Shown piece by piece: positions 17,801 to 25,777 of a DNA stretch of 64,000 nt. The stretch lies in the NCBI GenBank assembly GCA_036620675.1, contig JAZHEE010000009.1; one strand, given 5' to 3'. Source of the DNA: Jejubacter sp036620675 (lineage in GTDB: Bacteria > Pseudomonadota > Gammaproteobacteria > Enterobacterales > Enterobacteriaceae). Made by a program: the position numbers and the translations under genes. The first letter of the stretch is position 1. Each line of letters starts with the position of its first letter. The notes under the pieces are model-generated. The model had not been told where the DNA came from. It worked only from the letters and a program-made list of their open reading frames with translations, and searched no databases.

Positions 17801-17945
17801 TGATCACCTGGGTATCGGAGAGATCCGGCAGTGCGTCCAGAGGCGCCTGCTGTATCGACCAGACTCCCCAGGCTGCCATGATGAGCGTGGCAAGCAGCAC
17901 CAGCAGCTGGTTGCGCAGCGAGGCGCGAATAATCGCGGCGATCAT
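14838..17945 (-). CDS. cusA: CusA/SilA-type Cu(I)/Ag(I) RND efflux pump
   Basis: A 1035-residue heavy-metal RND transporter (E. coli CusA is about 1047). It has the N-terminal membrane helix, the APLDALPDLSDTQVII signature and the VWVPPIRNRLDMLATGIKSPVGIKV segment with a metal-site methionine. Proton-relay acidic residues lie in the fourth-helix region (GAMVDAAIVMIENMHK). The protein takes Cu(I)/Ag(I) from the periplasm or inner membrane and passes it through CusB to the outer-membrane channel. Its ATG overlaps the cusB stop (ATGA), so translation is coupled. It is the last gene of cusF-tolC-like-cusB-cusA. Confidence 0.93.
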   Translation of the reverse strand: MIAAIIRASLRNQLLVLLATLIMAAWGVWSIQQAPLDALPDLSDTQVIIRVNYPGKAPQIVEDQVTYPLTTTMLSVPGARTVRGFSMFGDAWVYILFDEGTDLYWTRSRVLEYLSQVQSSLPPEAKASLGPDATGVGWVYEYALVDRSGNHSLGDLRAIQDWILKYELKTVPNVSEVASVGGMVKQYQVVLNPDRMRALNISHAQAIDAIKSANQEGGGSVLEMGEAEYMVRTSGYLQNLAAFRNVVIANRGGVPVLLGDIATLRRGPEIRRGVAELNGEGEVAGGITIMRSGKNAMTTINAVKARLEEVKKSLPRGVEIVPVYDRSPLIKNSVNTLTQKLIEEFIVVAVVCTLFLFHFRSALVAIITLPLGILGAFIVMHYQGISANMMSLGGIAIAIGAMVDAAIVMIENMHKVLEQWRRDHPQQTPQSADYWRITRQASSEVGPALFCSLLIITLSFIPVFTLEAQEGKMFSPLAFTKTWSMAVAAGLGITLVPILMGFFIRGKIPDENKNPLNRILIRLYEPMLEKVLRWPKATLGIAAALLVATLWPLSQLGSEFLPQIDEGDLLYMPSTLPGISSREAARLLQLTDRLIKTVPEVDTVFGKAGRADTATDPAPLTMLETTIRFKPKDQWRPGMTMEKLIEDLDSRVRVPGIANVWVPPIRNRLDMLATGIKSPVGIKVNGNDITQIEKTAERIEQVVRTVPGVTSALAERLDGGRYINIDIDRRKAARYGVSVKELQSLVASLVGGDNIGTTIEGRERYPISVRYPREMRDSLQKLREMPVVTAGGEQISLAELADISVASGPPMLKSENARLTNWIYVDIRDRDLASAVRDMQQAVDRQVKLPQGVSLSWSGQYEYLERAAAKLTLVLPFTLAIIFILLYLTFKRVRDALLIMGTLPFALIGGVWLLWLLDYNLSVAAAVGFIALAGVAAEFGVIMVLYLNHALDKHGGETPRSLNAAIHEGAVLRVRPKAMTVATIMAGLLPIMWGDGTGSEVMQRIAAPMIGGMISAPLLSMLVIPAFYLLTHRKK

Positions 17946-19438
17946 GGCTGCTCCTTATGGCCATGTCCGGCCATGTCGTTCACAGGCACGATCGAGGCGA
18001 TATGTACCCCGTTATCGTCCATCGTAAAGCTGAACATCACTCGCTCGCCGGGTTTAAGCCCGGCTTTTTGCTCCGGCGTAATGGTGAAATCCATGGTCAT
18101 CGCCGACCACTTCAGCGCTGGTATCGGGTCGTGAGCGATGGTGATCGCCTCCGGATTCAGTGCTCTGATAACGCCATGGGTGCTCCAGCGCTGTGGCGTC
18201 TGCTGCGGGGCCTTTTGCACATCGCTCATCTGGGGCAGAGCGCTACGCAGGCTGGCTTCGGAATCAATCAGGAACTGGCCGGAGGTGACCACCTGCTGAC
18301 CCTCTTCCAGACCGCTGCGGACTTCAAGCATACCGTCGCTGCTACGCCCGATAGTGACCGCCACCGGACGAAACAGGCCGTCCTTTTCCTGAATCAGCAC
18401 TCGTCCGCCATCGCTGGTGGCGATGAGCGCCTCTTCGGGAATCGTCAGCACCGGCGCGCTGTGGGTGGCGGCATCCAGCCGGACGTTAAGCACCATGCCC
18501 GGTTTGAGCTGCTGGCGCGGATTATCCAGCATTACGCGGGCCTTCAGAGTACGGGTGGCGGGTTCCAGATCCGCCAGCAGTTCGGTAACGGTACCGTGGA
18601 AGCTTTCACCGGGCCAGGCGTCGGAGGTGGCTTCAACTTTCGCTCCCTGATGAATCTGGCTGGCCTGACTTTCCGGGTAGTCGATCACCATCCAGACAGG
18701 ATCCAGCGCCGCCAGTTCAAACAGTCCCTGATTCGCTGCGACCTGGCTTCCGGTGCGGACTTCCAGTTTGCTGATATAGCCGTCGCGTGGGGCGCGCAGC
18801 GTGATGCGCGCTTGAGGGGCGCCGCTGCGCTCAACGGCGCGAATAATTGCTTCCGGCATAAACTGCAACCGCAGGCGAGCGCGGGCGGCGCGGGTGAGCG
18901 CGCCGTCGCCCATCTGGCGCACCGCCAGATACTCCCGCTGGGCGGCGGTCCACTGGGGGATCCACAGCTGTGCCAGTGGCTCATTATGCTTCACAAATTG
19001 CTGGGAGGCGCTGACCCACAGCTTTTCTACCCGTCCGGCGGCGGGGGCCGGGACGATATCGATACTGCGTTCATCGGTGGCGACAGTGCCAAAAGCGGCA
19101 AGCCGGTTTTCAGGCGTGCGCAGGGTCACCGGCGCTGTTCGTACGCCCAGATTCTGCTGCTGGCGTGGAGTGATCTGTACGCCGCTATCGTCCCGGGCTT
19201 CGTCGGCATAGCGCGCAACCAGATCCATGTCCATAAAGGGGGATTTCCCCGGCTTGTCGAAACGGGTACCGGGAACCATGGGATCGTACCAGTAGAGCAC
19301 TTTGCGTTCCTGTTGCGGACTTTGGTGTCCTGCATCAACGGAAGCGGGGGAGTGGTGAGTGGTGCTTCCCAGCCAGTAGCCGCCAATCGCCAGCGCAATG
19401 GCGATAGCGGCCAGCGATAAAGAGGTTTTCAGTGTCAT
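17942..19438 (-). CDS. cusB: CusB-type membrane fusion protein with fused C-terminal CusF-like domain
   Basis: A 498-residue periplasmic adaptor. It has an N-terminal membrane anchor or signal (residues about 5–22), then a heavy-metal-binding motif YWYDPMVPGTRFDKPGKSPF, lipoyl/beta-barrel/membrane-proximal domains, and a C-terminal extension from about residue 410. The extension carries the CusF signature (H…WSAMTMDF). E. coli CusB ends before this domain, while SilB-type adaptors carry it. The ATG at 19438 overlaps the preceding gene's stop by 4 bp. With a separate cusF in the same operon there are two CusF-type metallochaperone domains. Confidence 0.92.
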   Translation of the reverse strand: MTLKTSLSLAAIAIALAIGGYWLGSTTHHSPASVDAGHQSPQQERKVLYWYDPMVPGTRFDKPGKSPFMDMDLVARYADEARDDSGVQITPRQQQNLGVRTAPVTLRTPENRLAAFGTVATDERSIDIVPAPAAGRVEKLWVSASQQFVKHNEPLAQLWIPQWTAAQREYLAVRQMGDGALTRAARARLRLQFMPEAIIRAVERSGAPQARITLRAPRDGYISKLEVRTGSQVAANQGLFELAALDPVWMVIDYPESQASQIHQGAKVEATSDAWPGESFHGTVTELLADLEPATRTLKARVMLDNPRQQLKPGMVLNVRLDAATHSAPVLTIPEEALIATSDGGRVLIQEKDGLFRPVAVTIGRSSDGMLEVRSGLEEGQQVVTSGQFLIDSEASLRSALPQMSDVQKAPQQTPQRWSTHGVIRALNPEAITIAHDPIPALKWSAMTMDFTITPEQKAGLKPGERVMFSFTMDDNGVHIASIVPVNDMAGHGHKEQP

Positions 19439-20688
19439 GACCGGGACTCCTGAGGTGTCAGGTAACGGATGGCTGCCCAGGCGTCGGCAAGCGCTTTTTC
19501 GGCATTGTTGCGGGCGATTTCGCCGCTTAATAGCTCGCGGCGGGCGGCAAGGAGTTCTGACAGCCCCGAACTGCCCGACTGATACTGGGCTTTCATCAGA
19601 CGGGCCTTTGAACGCAGCAGCGGCAGAACGTCGTTGACCTGGCGGTCATAAATGGCTTTTGCCGCGTTGTACTGAGAGATCAGCTGATTAAGCAGCGCCT
19701 GATGTTCGCGCATTAGCAGCGTTAACTGGTCGGTGGCCTGGTAAGTGCGGGAAACATCCGCCGCGTGGTCTTTATCCTGGCGTTTGCCCTGGAACAGGGG
19801 CAGATCGACGGTGAACATCACACCGGCCATATCGTCCATGCCATCGGCGCGTTTGGCGTAGTAAACCTCTATGCCCACGTCGGGGATAGCGGCCACCTCT
19901 GACTGGCGGGATTTAGCCCGGGCGGTTTCGGCTTCGCGACTGGCCTGAACGATCTCCGGGTGCTGTTTTATGGCGGCGATAAGCGTGGCTTCGTCGGCAG
20001 GCAGGCGCCCGATGCGCGGCAGCGGGCCGGATACGGCGGTAATGTTTTGCCCCGTAAGCTGCATCAGTCTGGCCTGCGCGATCTGTAGGTCGCGGCGGGC
20101 GTTGTCCGCCTCGTTTTCCATGGCGTTCAGGGCCAGTCGCAGATCCAGCACGCTACTGGCGTTGGCCGCTCCGCTGGCCACGCCGGCGATCTGGGCGCCG
20201 CCCTGGCGACGGGTTTCGGCAATCAGCGCTTCAATAGCCTTCAGCGTTTTTTCCGATGTCGCCAGATTGAGCCACGCCTGAGCGGTGTCGCGCTGGAGTC
20301 TGGCGCGGATCACTCCGGTATTGGCGGCAGTTTTGCTGGCTTCGGCGCGGATGGCGTCCGACCGCCGTTCGCGCTTGGTGCTGCTGACGTACTGTTGCAT
20401 TACGCCGATCCGCTGCATGGTCATGCCGTCACGAGTCAAACGGCGACCGTTTCCCCCTTCCACCGGGACATTTTCGATACCGAATTTCAGTTTGGGATCC
20501 GGCAACTGCATGGCGGAATCCGCCATGTTATTTAGTGCGTTAACCTGATGGCCGTTAGCGGAAAGCTCCGCCGAATAGTTTTCCGCGGCGCTGAGCGCCT
20601 GTGCCAGGCTGGTGGCGCCAGCGGTGGCGGAAAACAGGGACAGCATCAGGGGCAGCCCACAGGCCGCCCTTTTCAGATTGAGGTTCAT
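19435..20688 (-). CDS. TolC-family outer-membrane channel of the Cu/Ag efflux system (CusC/CzcC-like)
   Basis: A 417-residue outer-membrane efflux protein with a cleavable signal peptide (about residues 1–26, ending TAGATS). Two OEP repeats of long amphipathic helices follow (for example DVLPLLRSKARLMKAQYQSG). There is no lipobox Cys, unlike E. coli CusC, so it is closer to the CzcC-type subgroup. It supplies the outer-membrane duct for CusBA and lies between cusF and cusB, with a 15-nt gap and a 4-bp overlap respectively. Confidence 0.9.
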   Translation of the reverse strand: MNLNLKRAACGLPLMLSLFSATAGATSLAQALSAAENYSAELSANGHQVNALNNMADSAMQLPDPKLKFGIENVPVEGGNGRRLTRDGMTMQRIGVMQQYVSSTKRERRSDAIRAEASKTAANTGVIRARLQRDTAQAWLNLATSEKTLKAIEALIAETRRQGGAQIAGVASGAANASSVLDLRLALNAMENEADNARRDLQIAQARLMQLTGQNITAVSGPLPRIGRLPADEATLIAAIKQHPEIVQASREAETARAKSRQSEVAAIPDVGIEVYYAKRADGMDDMAGVMFTVDLPLFQGKRQDKDHAADVSRTYQATDQLTLLMREHQALLNQLISQYNAAKAIYDRQVNDVLPLLRSKARLMKAQYQSGSSGLSELLAARRELLSGEIARNNAEKALADAWAAIRYLTPQESRS

Positions 20689-20703
20689 GTTCGCCTCCGG
20701 CGA

Positions 20704-21033
20704 TTACTGTGCGCTGGCAGAGACCAGGGCGTAGCCGGATTCCGTCTGGCGGAAGGTGAATCTAATCTGCTGCCCCGGGGCGAGCGGTTTGCCCTGGTAG
20801 CCATCGAGTTCGAAGCTCATGGTCATAGCGGGCCAGTTAAGCTGGGGAATGGGGCGGTGAGCGATAGAGACCGATGTCGGGGACCAGGATTTGATAGTCC
20901 CGCTGGTGCTCCAGGTGTGCTCGCTCTGGCTGGAGTGATGCATTCCCGCCATTGCGTTGTTACCCATGGCGCTAAATACACTGGCGGAAAGGCTAAGCAG
21001 GGCGGTAGTCAGAATAAAATAAAAAATACGCAT
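20704..21033 (-). CDS. cusF: CusF-like periplasmic Cu(I)/Ag(I) chaperone
   Basis: A 109-residue secreted protein with a signal peptide of about 22 residues. The single OB-fold CusF domain has the metal ligands His, Trp, Met, Met in AHRPIPQLNWPAMTMSF, where Trp gives the cation-pi contact known in CusF. It hands metal to CusB/CusA. It is first in the operon, upstream of the TolC-like gene, whereas E. coli has cusC first. No CusR-type operator was recognised in the 120 bp upstream. Confidence 0.93.
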   Translation of the reverse strand: MRIFYFILTTALLSLSASVFSAMGNNAMAGMHHSSQSEHTWSTSGTIKSWSPTSVSIAHRPIPQLNWPAMTMSFELDGYQGKPLAPGQQIRFTFRQTESGYALVSASAQ

Positions 21034-21153
21034 GATAGAAATCTCCGTCTTCCCGTTATATTTCGAAGGGCGCGCGGAAACCGCCCGAAATATTCAGGAG
21101 TTAAAAACAATAATCGTGAACCACAAAGGTCGTTATTTATTTCTGACGGATTT

Positions 21154-21570
21154 CTATTCCCGGAAACGGCAAAAGCGTATTTCAGCGGGAGGGCCGGTAA
21201 CGGGCGGTTGATACCACTGCGCCTGTTCGATACAGGGCGTTTGCTCGCTGGCGACAGGCAGCAGGGTAGCGTCGACGGGCAGGGCCGTAAGCTGCAACGA
21301 AGGCGAGCCGGTTTGCGCGCTGTCCGGGTTGCAGTGCTTTTCACACAGCATCTTCTGGGCTACGGCGTGCTGCATACCGGGCATTTGCGCGTGCGAGGCG
21401 TTCTGCGGGGCGGTGATGTCCGGCTGCGGCGTGTGATGGGCGGCCAGCGCCAGTTGCATATTCAGCAGCAGCCAGCAGGCAACCACGAATCCCGCCCGGA
21501 TGCGAAACCGGCGTCGAATTAGCGGTTGAAAGAGTGACTGAATACGCTGTCGCATTATTGCCATGTCCAT
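21154..21570 (-). CDS. Small Met/His/Cys-containing membrane-anchored protein upstream of cusF
   Basis: An unrecognised protein of about 138 residues. After a basic N-terminus there is one hydrophobic segment (AGFVVACWLLLNMQLALAA) that may be a signal peptide or anchor. A periplasmic region with a His/Met-rich patch (HHTPQ, HAQMPGMQH) and a CEKHC motif follows, all plausible metal ligands. Placement 120 bp upstream of cusF on the same strand suggests a copper-linked role, which is inference. The start is uncertain: ATGs at 21609, 21570, 21564 and 21555 are in frame and none has a good ribosome binding site. Confidence 0.6.
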   Translation of the reverse strand: MDMAIMRQRIQSLFQPLIRRRFRIRAGFVVACWLLLNMQLALAAHHTPQPDITAPQNASHAQMPGMQHAVAQKMLCEKHCNPDSAQTGSPSLQLTALPVDATLLPVASEQTPCIEQAQWYQPPVTGPPAEIRFCRFRE

Positions 21571-21739
21571 AGCGAAAAGTGAATAAATTAAACCATAAAT
21601 TTTAGGCAAATAGCTACCGGAAAATAGAATAACGGAAAGAGGCCCGTTAATTTAAAAAATTATCTCTATTTTTTCACAAATAAATAACGAATATTATCGG
21701 AAGGAAAGCGGCCTTATTCCAGGCTAACGGAAAGCCGCG

Positions 21740-22312
21740 TTATCCTCCCGTTTCGCTATCAATCACGCGCCGCATATGTTCTACCAGGCTTTGGGCGGTC
21801 ATTTCCGGTAGGTCGAGCGCGATAAGGCCGTCCATGCCGCACAACAGGGCGATAAGCCGCCAGGCGATGGCCTCCGGTCGATCTTTCAGCCGGAAATGCC
21901 CCTGTAGCGCACCGTGATGCAGAATTTTTGTTGTCTCTTCGTGCCACAGGGCGGTAGCGGCGGCAAGTGCCTGGCGGAGGGGGAGATCCTGTTCCGCCAG
22001 AACCTGTGCTTCGCGCCACAGGCGCAGATAGGGGTCGTTGAGAGCGGTGTCGGCGCCCAGCATAGCCCAGAGCCGCTCGTTCCAGGTGCCGTCGGTGGCG
22101 GCGTCACTCAGGGAGTTACGCACCAGCGTCAGGAAGGCTTCGGCCTTAAGCGCTGAAGCTGAGGTGAAGTGATGGTGCACCTGGCCGGCGGCGATACCCG
22201 CTTCACTGGCGATACGTCTTACCGTCATTGCCCCAAAGCCTTCGCTCAGAGCCAGGCTCATCGCCGCCTTCAGGATGGTTTCGCGTCGCGCTTCGCGTTT
22301 CAGGTAGGACAT
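21740..22312 (-). CDS. smvR: SmvR, TetR-family repressor of smvA
   Basis: A 190-residue TetR regulator. The N-terminal helix-turn-helix (MTVRRIASEAGIAAGQVHHHF) is followed by a ligand-binding domain. It is divergent from smvA across 127 bp, the arrangement of smvR-smvA in Klebsiella and related genera. There SmvR represses the SmvA pump, and its loss raises tolerance to chlorhexidine and octenidine. The ATG at 22312 (MSYLKREAR…) was chosen over the upstream frame extension for length. Confidence 0.88.
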   Translation of the reverse strand: MSYLKREARRETILKAAMSLALSEGFGAMTVRRIASEAGIAAGQVHHHFTSASALKAEAFLTLVRNSLSDAATDGTWNERLWAMLGADTALNDPYLRLWREAQVLAEQDLPLRQALAAATALWHEETTKILHHGALQGHFRLKDRPEAIAWRLIALLCGMDGLIALDLPEMTAQSLVEHMRRVIDSETGG

Positions 22313-22394
22313 CGTTTTTCTCTTAATGACTGGGCTGCGCCGCAGTTTAACAAAAAAACTGGACACTCGTTCAATTTTCAGTGAGGATCGAAAA

Positions 22395-22408
22395 TGGACA
22401 GTTGTCCA
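22395..22408. promoter_or_regulatory. Putative SmvR operator
   Basis: TGGACA-GT-TGTCCA is a near-perfect dyad 32 bp before the smvA ATG, in the smvR–smvA intergenic region. A related half-site (TGGACACTCGTTCA) lies about 35 bp upstream, nearer smvR. Position and symmetry fit a TetR-type operator; binding itself is inferred. Confidence 0.6.
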
Positions 22409-22439
22409 GCTTTTTAAAGTTGTTTAAAGAGAGTAAGTT

Positions 22440-23933
22440 ATGCAACGTCAGTGGGGAGTACTGGGCATTATTATTCTGGCCTACGTGCCGGTGGCTATCG
22501 ATGCCACCGTGTTGCACGTGGCGGCGCCGTCGCTCAGCGTGGCGCTACAGGCAACGGGCAGCGAGCTGCTATGGATTATCGATATCTATTCGCTGGTGAT
22601 GGCGGGGATGGTGCTGCCGATGGGAGCGCTGGGGGATCGCATTGGTTTCCGACGCCTGATGCTGGCAGGCAGCATGCTGTTTGGGCTGGGCTCGCTGGCG
22701 GCGGCTTATGCGCCGGATGCCCGACTGCTGATTGCCGCCCGGGCGCTGCTGGCGGTGGGCGCGGCGATGATTCTGCCGGCCACCCTGGCGGGCATTCGCA
22801 CCACCTTTAACGATACCGGACAGCGTAACGTCGCGCTGGGTATCTGGGCGGCGGTCGGCTCCGGCGGCGCCGCGTTTGGGCCGCTGGTCGGCGGCATGGT
22901 GCTGACGCATTTCTCCTGGGGCGCGGTCTTTTTAATCAATATTCCCATTGTGGCTCTGGTGCTGCTGTTGACCTGGCGTTGGGTACCGCATCAGGCCTTC
23001 CGTTCCCAACAGAAACTGAACCTGCCACAGGCTGTCATGCTGGTGGTGGCGATTCTGGGCGTGGTCTGGTCGGTGAAAAGCGCAATGAAGCCCGATATCG
23101 CCGCGCTGCAAACGCTGGGCATCCTTATTCCGGCGCTGTTGCTGCTGGCCTGGTTTGTTCGCATCCAGCGAAATTCGCCATCGCCGATGATCGATATCGC
23201 GCTGTTTCGTCACCGGGTGATTCTGACCGGCGTGGTGATGGCGGTGACCTCCATGGTGGCGCTGGTGGGCTTTGAGCTGTTAATGGCCCAGGAACTGCAG
23301 TTTGTGCATGGCCGTACGCCGCTCCAGGCCGCGCTGTTTATGCTACCGGTGATGTTGGCCAGCAGTTGCAGCGGCCCGCTGGCGGGAATGCTGGTTTCCC
23401 GGTTGGGGCTACGCAGGGTCGCTACCGTCGGTATGGCGCTGAGCGGGATAAGTTTCCTGGGGTTGGCCAATGCCGATTTTCACCATCAGCAATGGCTGGT
23501 GTGGAGCTGGATGGCGCTGCTGGGCGTCAGTGCGACCATCGCGCTGCTTTCCGCCACTTCGGCTATTATGTCGGCCACGCCGAAAGAGAAAGCGGCTGCG
23601 GCAGGGGCGATTGAAACTATGGCCTACGAACTGGGCGCTGGTCTGGGCATTGCGCTGTTTGGGCTGGTACTGGCCCGCAGCTACAACGCCGTCATCGCGC
23701 TGCCGTCGGGGTTGAGCAGGGACGAACAGATCCGTGCCGCATCGTCCATCGGCGAAGCGGTACAGGTGGCTGCGGGGCTGGCGCCAGGGCGCGGTCTGGC
23801 GGTGATGGAGGCCGCCTCTCGGGCCTTTACCCATTCTCACAGCGTGGTGCTGCTTTCCGCCTGTGTGATTTTGCTGGTGTTGTCAGTCGCCGTCTGGATC
23901 GCGCTAAGCGGCCTGAAGCGCGAACGTAGCTAG
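22440..23933 (+). CDS. smvA: SmvA, 14-TM MFS efflux pump for cationic biocides
   Basis: A 497-residue DHA2-family drug/proton antiporter. It is rich in hydrophobic segments, with motif A at MGALGDRIGFRRLML and the DATVLHVAAPSLS motif typical of the QacA/SmvA group. It is very similar to Salmonella SmvA, which exports methyl viologen and quaternary or bisguanide antiseptics. SD-like AAGAGAG precedes the ATG at 22440. The stop codon directly abuts the stop of the convergent flavin reductase gene. Confidence 0.93.
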   Translation: MQRQWGVLGIIILAYVPVAIDATVLHVAAPSLSVALQATGSELLWIIDIYSLVMAGMVLPMGALGDRIGFRRLMLAGSMLFGLGSLAAAYAPDARLLIAARALLAVGAAMILPATLAGIRTTFNDTGQRNVALGIWAAVGSGGAAFGPLVGGMVLTHFSWGAVFLINIPIVALVLLLTWRWVPHQAFRSQQKLNLPQAVMLVVAILGVVWSVKSAMKPDIAALQTLGILIPALLLLAWFVRIQRNSPSPMIDIALFRHRVILTGVVMAVTSMVALVGFELLMAQELQFVHGRTPLQAALFMLPVMLASSCSGPLAGMLVSRLGLRRVATVGMALSGISFLGLANADFHHQQWLVWSWMALLGVSATIALLSATSAIMSATPKEKAAAAGAIETMAYELGAGLGIALFGLVLARSYNAVIALPSGLSRDEQIRAASSIGEAVQVAAGLAPGRGLAVMEAASRAFTHSHSVVLLSACVILLVLSVAVWIALSGLKRERS

Positions 23934-24482
23934 TCAGGAAACTTTGGTAAACCAGCGGCTCAGATCGCGCAGCGGGCCGTCGCCGCGAAACTGTCCGCCG
24001 CCTGCGTAGTGCAGGGTGGCGGGCCACGAAGGCTCCCGACACACCCGGGCTTCGAGCACCTCGAATATAAAAAAGTTATAGTCGCTTACCAGACTGTCGT
24101 CGTAGAGCCGGCATTCGAAGCTGGCGTAGCATTCGGCAATGGCTGGCGCCCTCACCTTAACGCCCGGCTCCGGGGTTAATCCAAAACGGTCGAATTTATC
24201 CACCTGCGCGCCGCTGCAATTACCGATTTGCGCAATGGTATCGTCCAGCGTTTCAGTGGGCAGATTCAGCACGCATTCCTCGCTATGCAGCACCATATCG
24301 AAGCTGTGATTGCCGGCGGAAATCATGCAGCCCACCAGAGAAGGCGTAAACGCCATGATGGTATGCCAGCCCAGGGTCATAATGTTATTTTTCCCTTGCC
24401 AGCGGGAGCTGACCAGTAATACCGGGCCAGGCTCCAGCCAGCGTCGCACGTCGCTGACAGGCCAGGTTGTTTTGTTCATCAT
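23934..24482 (-). CDS. Flavin reductase-like (FMN-binding split barrel) protein
   Basis: A 182-residue protein of the flavin reductase-like/flavoredoxin family. The family core is VLLVSSRWQGKNNIMTLGWHTIMAFTP…, then a CVLNLPTETL segment, in the part that binds FMN. It could reduce FMN for a partner monooxygenase or act as a flavoredoxin. No partner oxygenase is adjacent. It lies downstream of the GNAT gene on the same strand (69-bp gap). Two consecutive ATGs (24482, 24479) follow AGGAGAGG and either could be used. Confidence 0.85.
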   Translation of the reverse strand: MMNKTTWPVSDVRRWLEPGPVLLVSSRWQGKNNIMTLGWHTIMAFTPSLVGCMISAGNHSFDMVLHSEECVLNLPTETLDDTIAQIGNCSGAQVDKFDRFGLTPEPGVKVRAPAIAECYASFECRLYDDSLVSDYNFFIFEVLEARVCREPSWPATLHYAGGGQFRGDGPLRDLSRWFTKVS

Positions 24483-24551
24483 CCGCCTCTCCTGGTTAGA
24501 AAACCCTGATAGAGGAAGCGTAGAAGAAAAGCGGCCCTTGTGCTTTGTGGC

Positions 24552-25253
24552 TCAAGACCGGCGCAGTTCGGCCAGAGGCTGGCGTTGTATACCCCGTTGG
24601 TCGAAATTGGCGGGCGACAGCCAGCGCTGCAATGCGGCGTTAAGGCACGGCCATTCGCTATCGATAATGGAATACCATGCGGTGTCTCTGTTGCGTCCTT
24701 TATAGACCAGCGCCTGACGGAAAATGCCTTCGAACTGAAACCCCAGGCGCTGCGCCGCGCGGCGTGAAGGGGCATTCAGGCTATCGCACTTCCATTCATA
24801 GCGGCGATAGCCCAGTTTGTCGAAGGCATAACGCATCAGCAGCCAGTGGGCTTCGGTTGATAGCGGGCTGCGCTGCATGAGCGCAGAGAAGTGTACGTGG
24901 CCGACTTCCATCACGCCATGCTGCGGCACAATACGCATTAGTGCCAGCATACCGACCGGGCTTTGGCTGGCGTTATCGATCACGGTGAAGTGGAGCGGAT
25001 CGCTGGACGATGCGGCTTCCGCCAGCTGACGGGCAAACGCCCCGACATCGCGTGGAGGCTCCAGAGGAAGCCAGGTCCAGTGACGGTCATCTTTGGCCTG
25101 CGAGAAGGCGCTATAGAGCGCGGGTGCATGTTCCAGCTGTAGCGGAGTCAGTTGGCACCAGGTTCCTTTCAGCGTTCGGCGCCGGGGGGTAGGGCGGGGT
25201 TGCCAGTCGGGCAGGCTGTCGCCCACCGGCTGGCCCCAGATATTTAGCGGCAT
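24552..25253 (-). CDS. GNAT acetyltransferase (RimJ/RimL type)
   Basis: A 233-residue GNAT protein. The core includes VGMLALMRIVPQHGVMEVGHVHFS and the acetyl-CoA/C-terminal motif YEWKCDSLNAPSRRAAQRLGFQFEG. This is the pattern of the RimJ/RimL/SpeG-like branch that acetylates protein N-termini or small amines. The ATG at 25253 follows AGGAGAA with good spacing. It lies 32 bp downstream of ylaC on the same strand and may be cotranscribed. The substrate is unknown. Confidence 0.88.
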   Translation of the reverse strand: MPLNIWGQPVGDSLPDWQPRPTPRRRTLKGTWCQLTPLQLEHAPALYSAFSQAKDDRHWTWLPLEPPRDVGAFARQLAEAASSSDPLHFTVIDNASQSPVGMLALMRIVPQHGVMEVGHVHFSALMQRSPLSTEAHWLLMRYAFDKLGYRRYEWKCDSLNAPSRRAAQRLGFQFEGIFRQALVYKGRNRDTAWYSIIDSEWPCLNAALQRWLSPANFDQRGIQRQPLAELRRS

Positions 25254-25285
25254 GGCGTTCTCCTGGCGGGGCATGCCGCACGGTG

Positions 25286-25777
25286 TTACGCAGGTGCGGC
25301 CACGACTTTTTGGACTGCGCTGGCGTGTTCCAGCGACCAGATATCATAAAAAGAGATTTCTCCCTTCGAGGCAACCATTTTGCGCAATAGCGCTTTTTGT
25401 TGTGCAGTGACCCGGGGGGAGTTCAGGATGCTATCGATTAACGAAGTCGGGGCCGAACGGGTGTTGTACCACTCGCCGTTATAGCAGACACGCAGATCCA
25501 GAACGTCGATATCGCTGTAGTGATAGCGGGGATTCACATCAAAGAAGAAAAAACCGTTCAGCAAAACGAACAGGACGACCAGCAACCAGACAGAATCGGC
25601 CAGGGTAGGGGACAGCAGCATGACCGTCAGCGTGGCGAACCAGCCGAGGTACATAGTGATAAACAGCCAGGGGTGATTACGGATAAAACTGATACTGAGC
25701 CGCGGACGGTTGTCACGCTTCTCCCGATGATTGATCTGTTCAATGGTGGCGGTCAGCAGGCGCTGTATTTCACTCAT
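25286..25777 (-). CDS. ylaC: YlaC, inner-membrane protein of unknown function
   Basis: A 163-residue homologue of E. coli YlaC: conserved N-terminus (EIQRLLTATIEQINHREKRDNRPR), two membrane helices (about residues 35–75), then a cytoplasmic domain with VCYNGEWYNTR. Function is unknown. The ATG at 25777 matches the E. coli start. It marks the right border of the accessory block: in E. coli ylaB precedes and maa follows, and both are missing here. Confidence 0.93.
   Translation of the reverse strand: MSEIQRLLTATIEQINHREKRDNRPRLSISFIRNHPWLFITMYLGWFATLTVMLLSPTLADSVWLLVVLFVLLNGFFFFDVNPRYHYSDIDVLDLRVCYNGEWYNTRSAPTSLIDSILNSPRVTAQQKALLRKMVASKGEISFYDIWSLEHASAVQKVVAAPA

Noticed and set aside
16656..18134. 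492-codon plus-strand open frame, and a similar 487-codon frame at 17957–19420
   Set aside because: Both are antisense to cusA/cusB, which carry complete RND and adaptor motifs; the frames are His/Arg/Gln-rich without family features.
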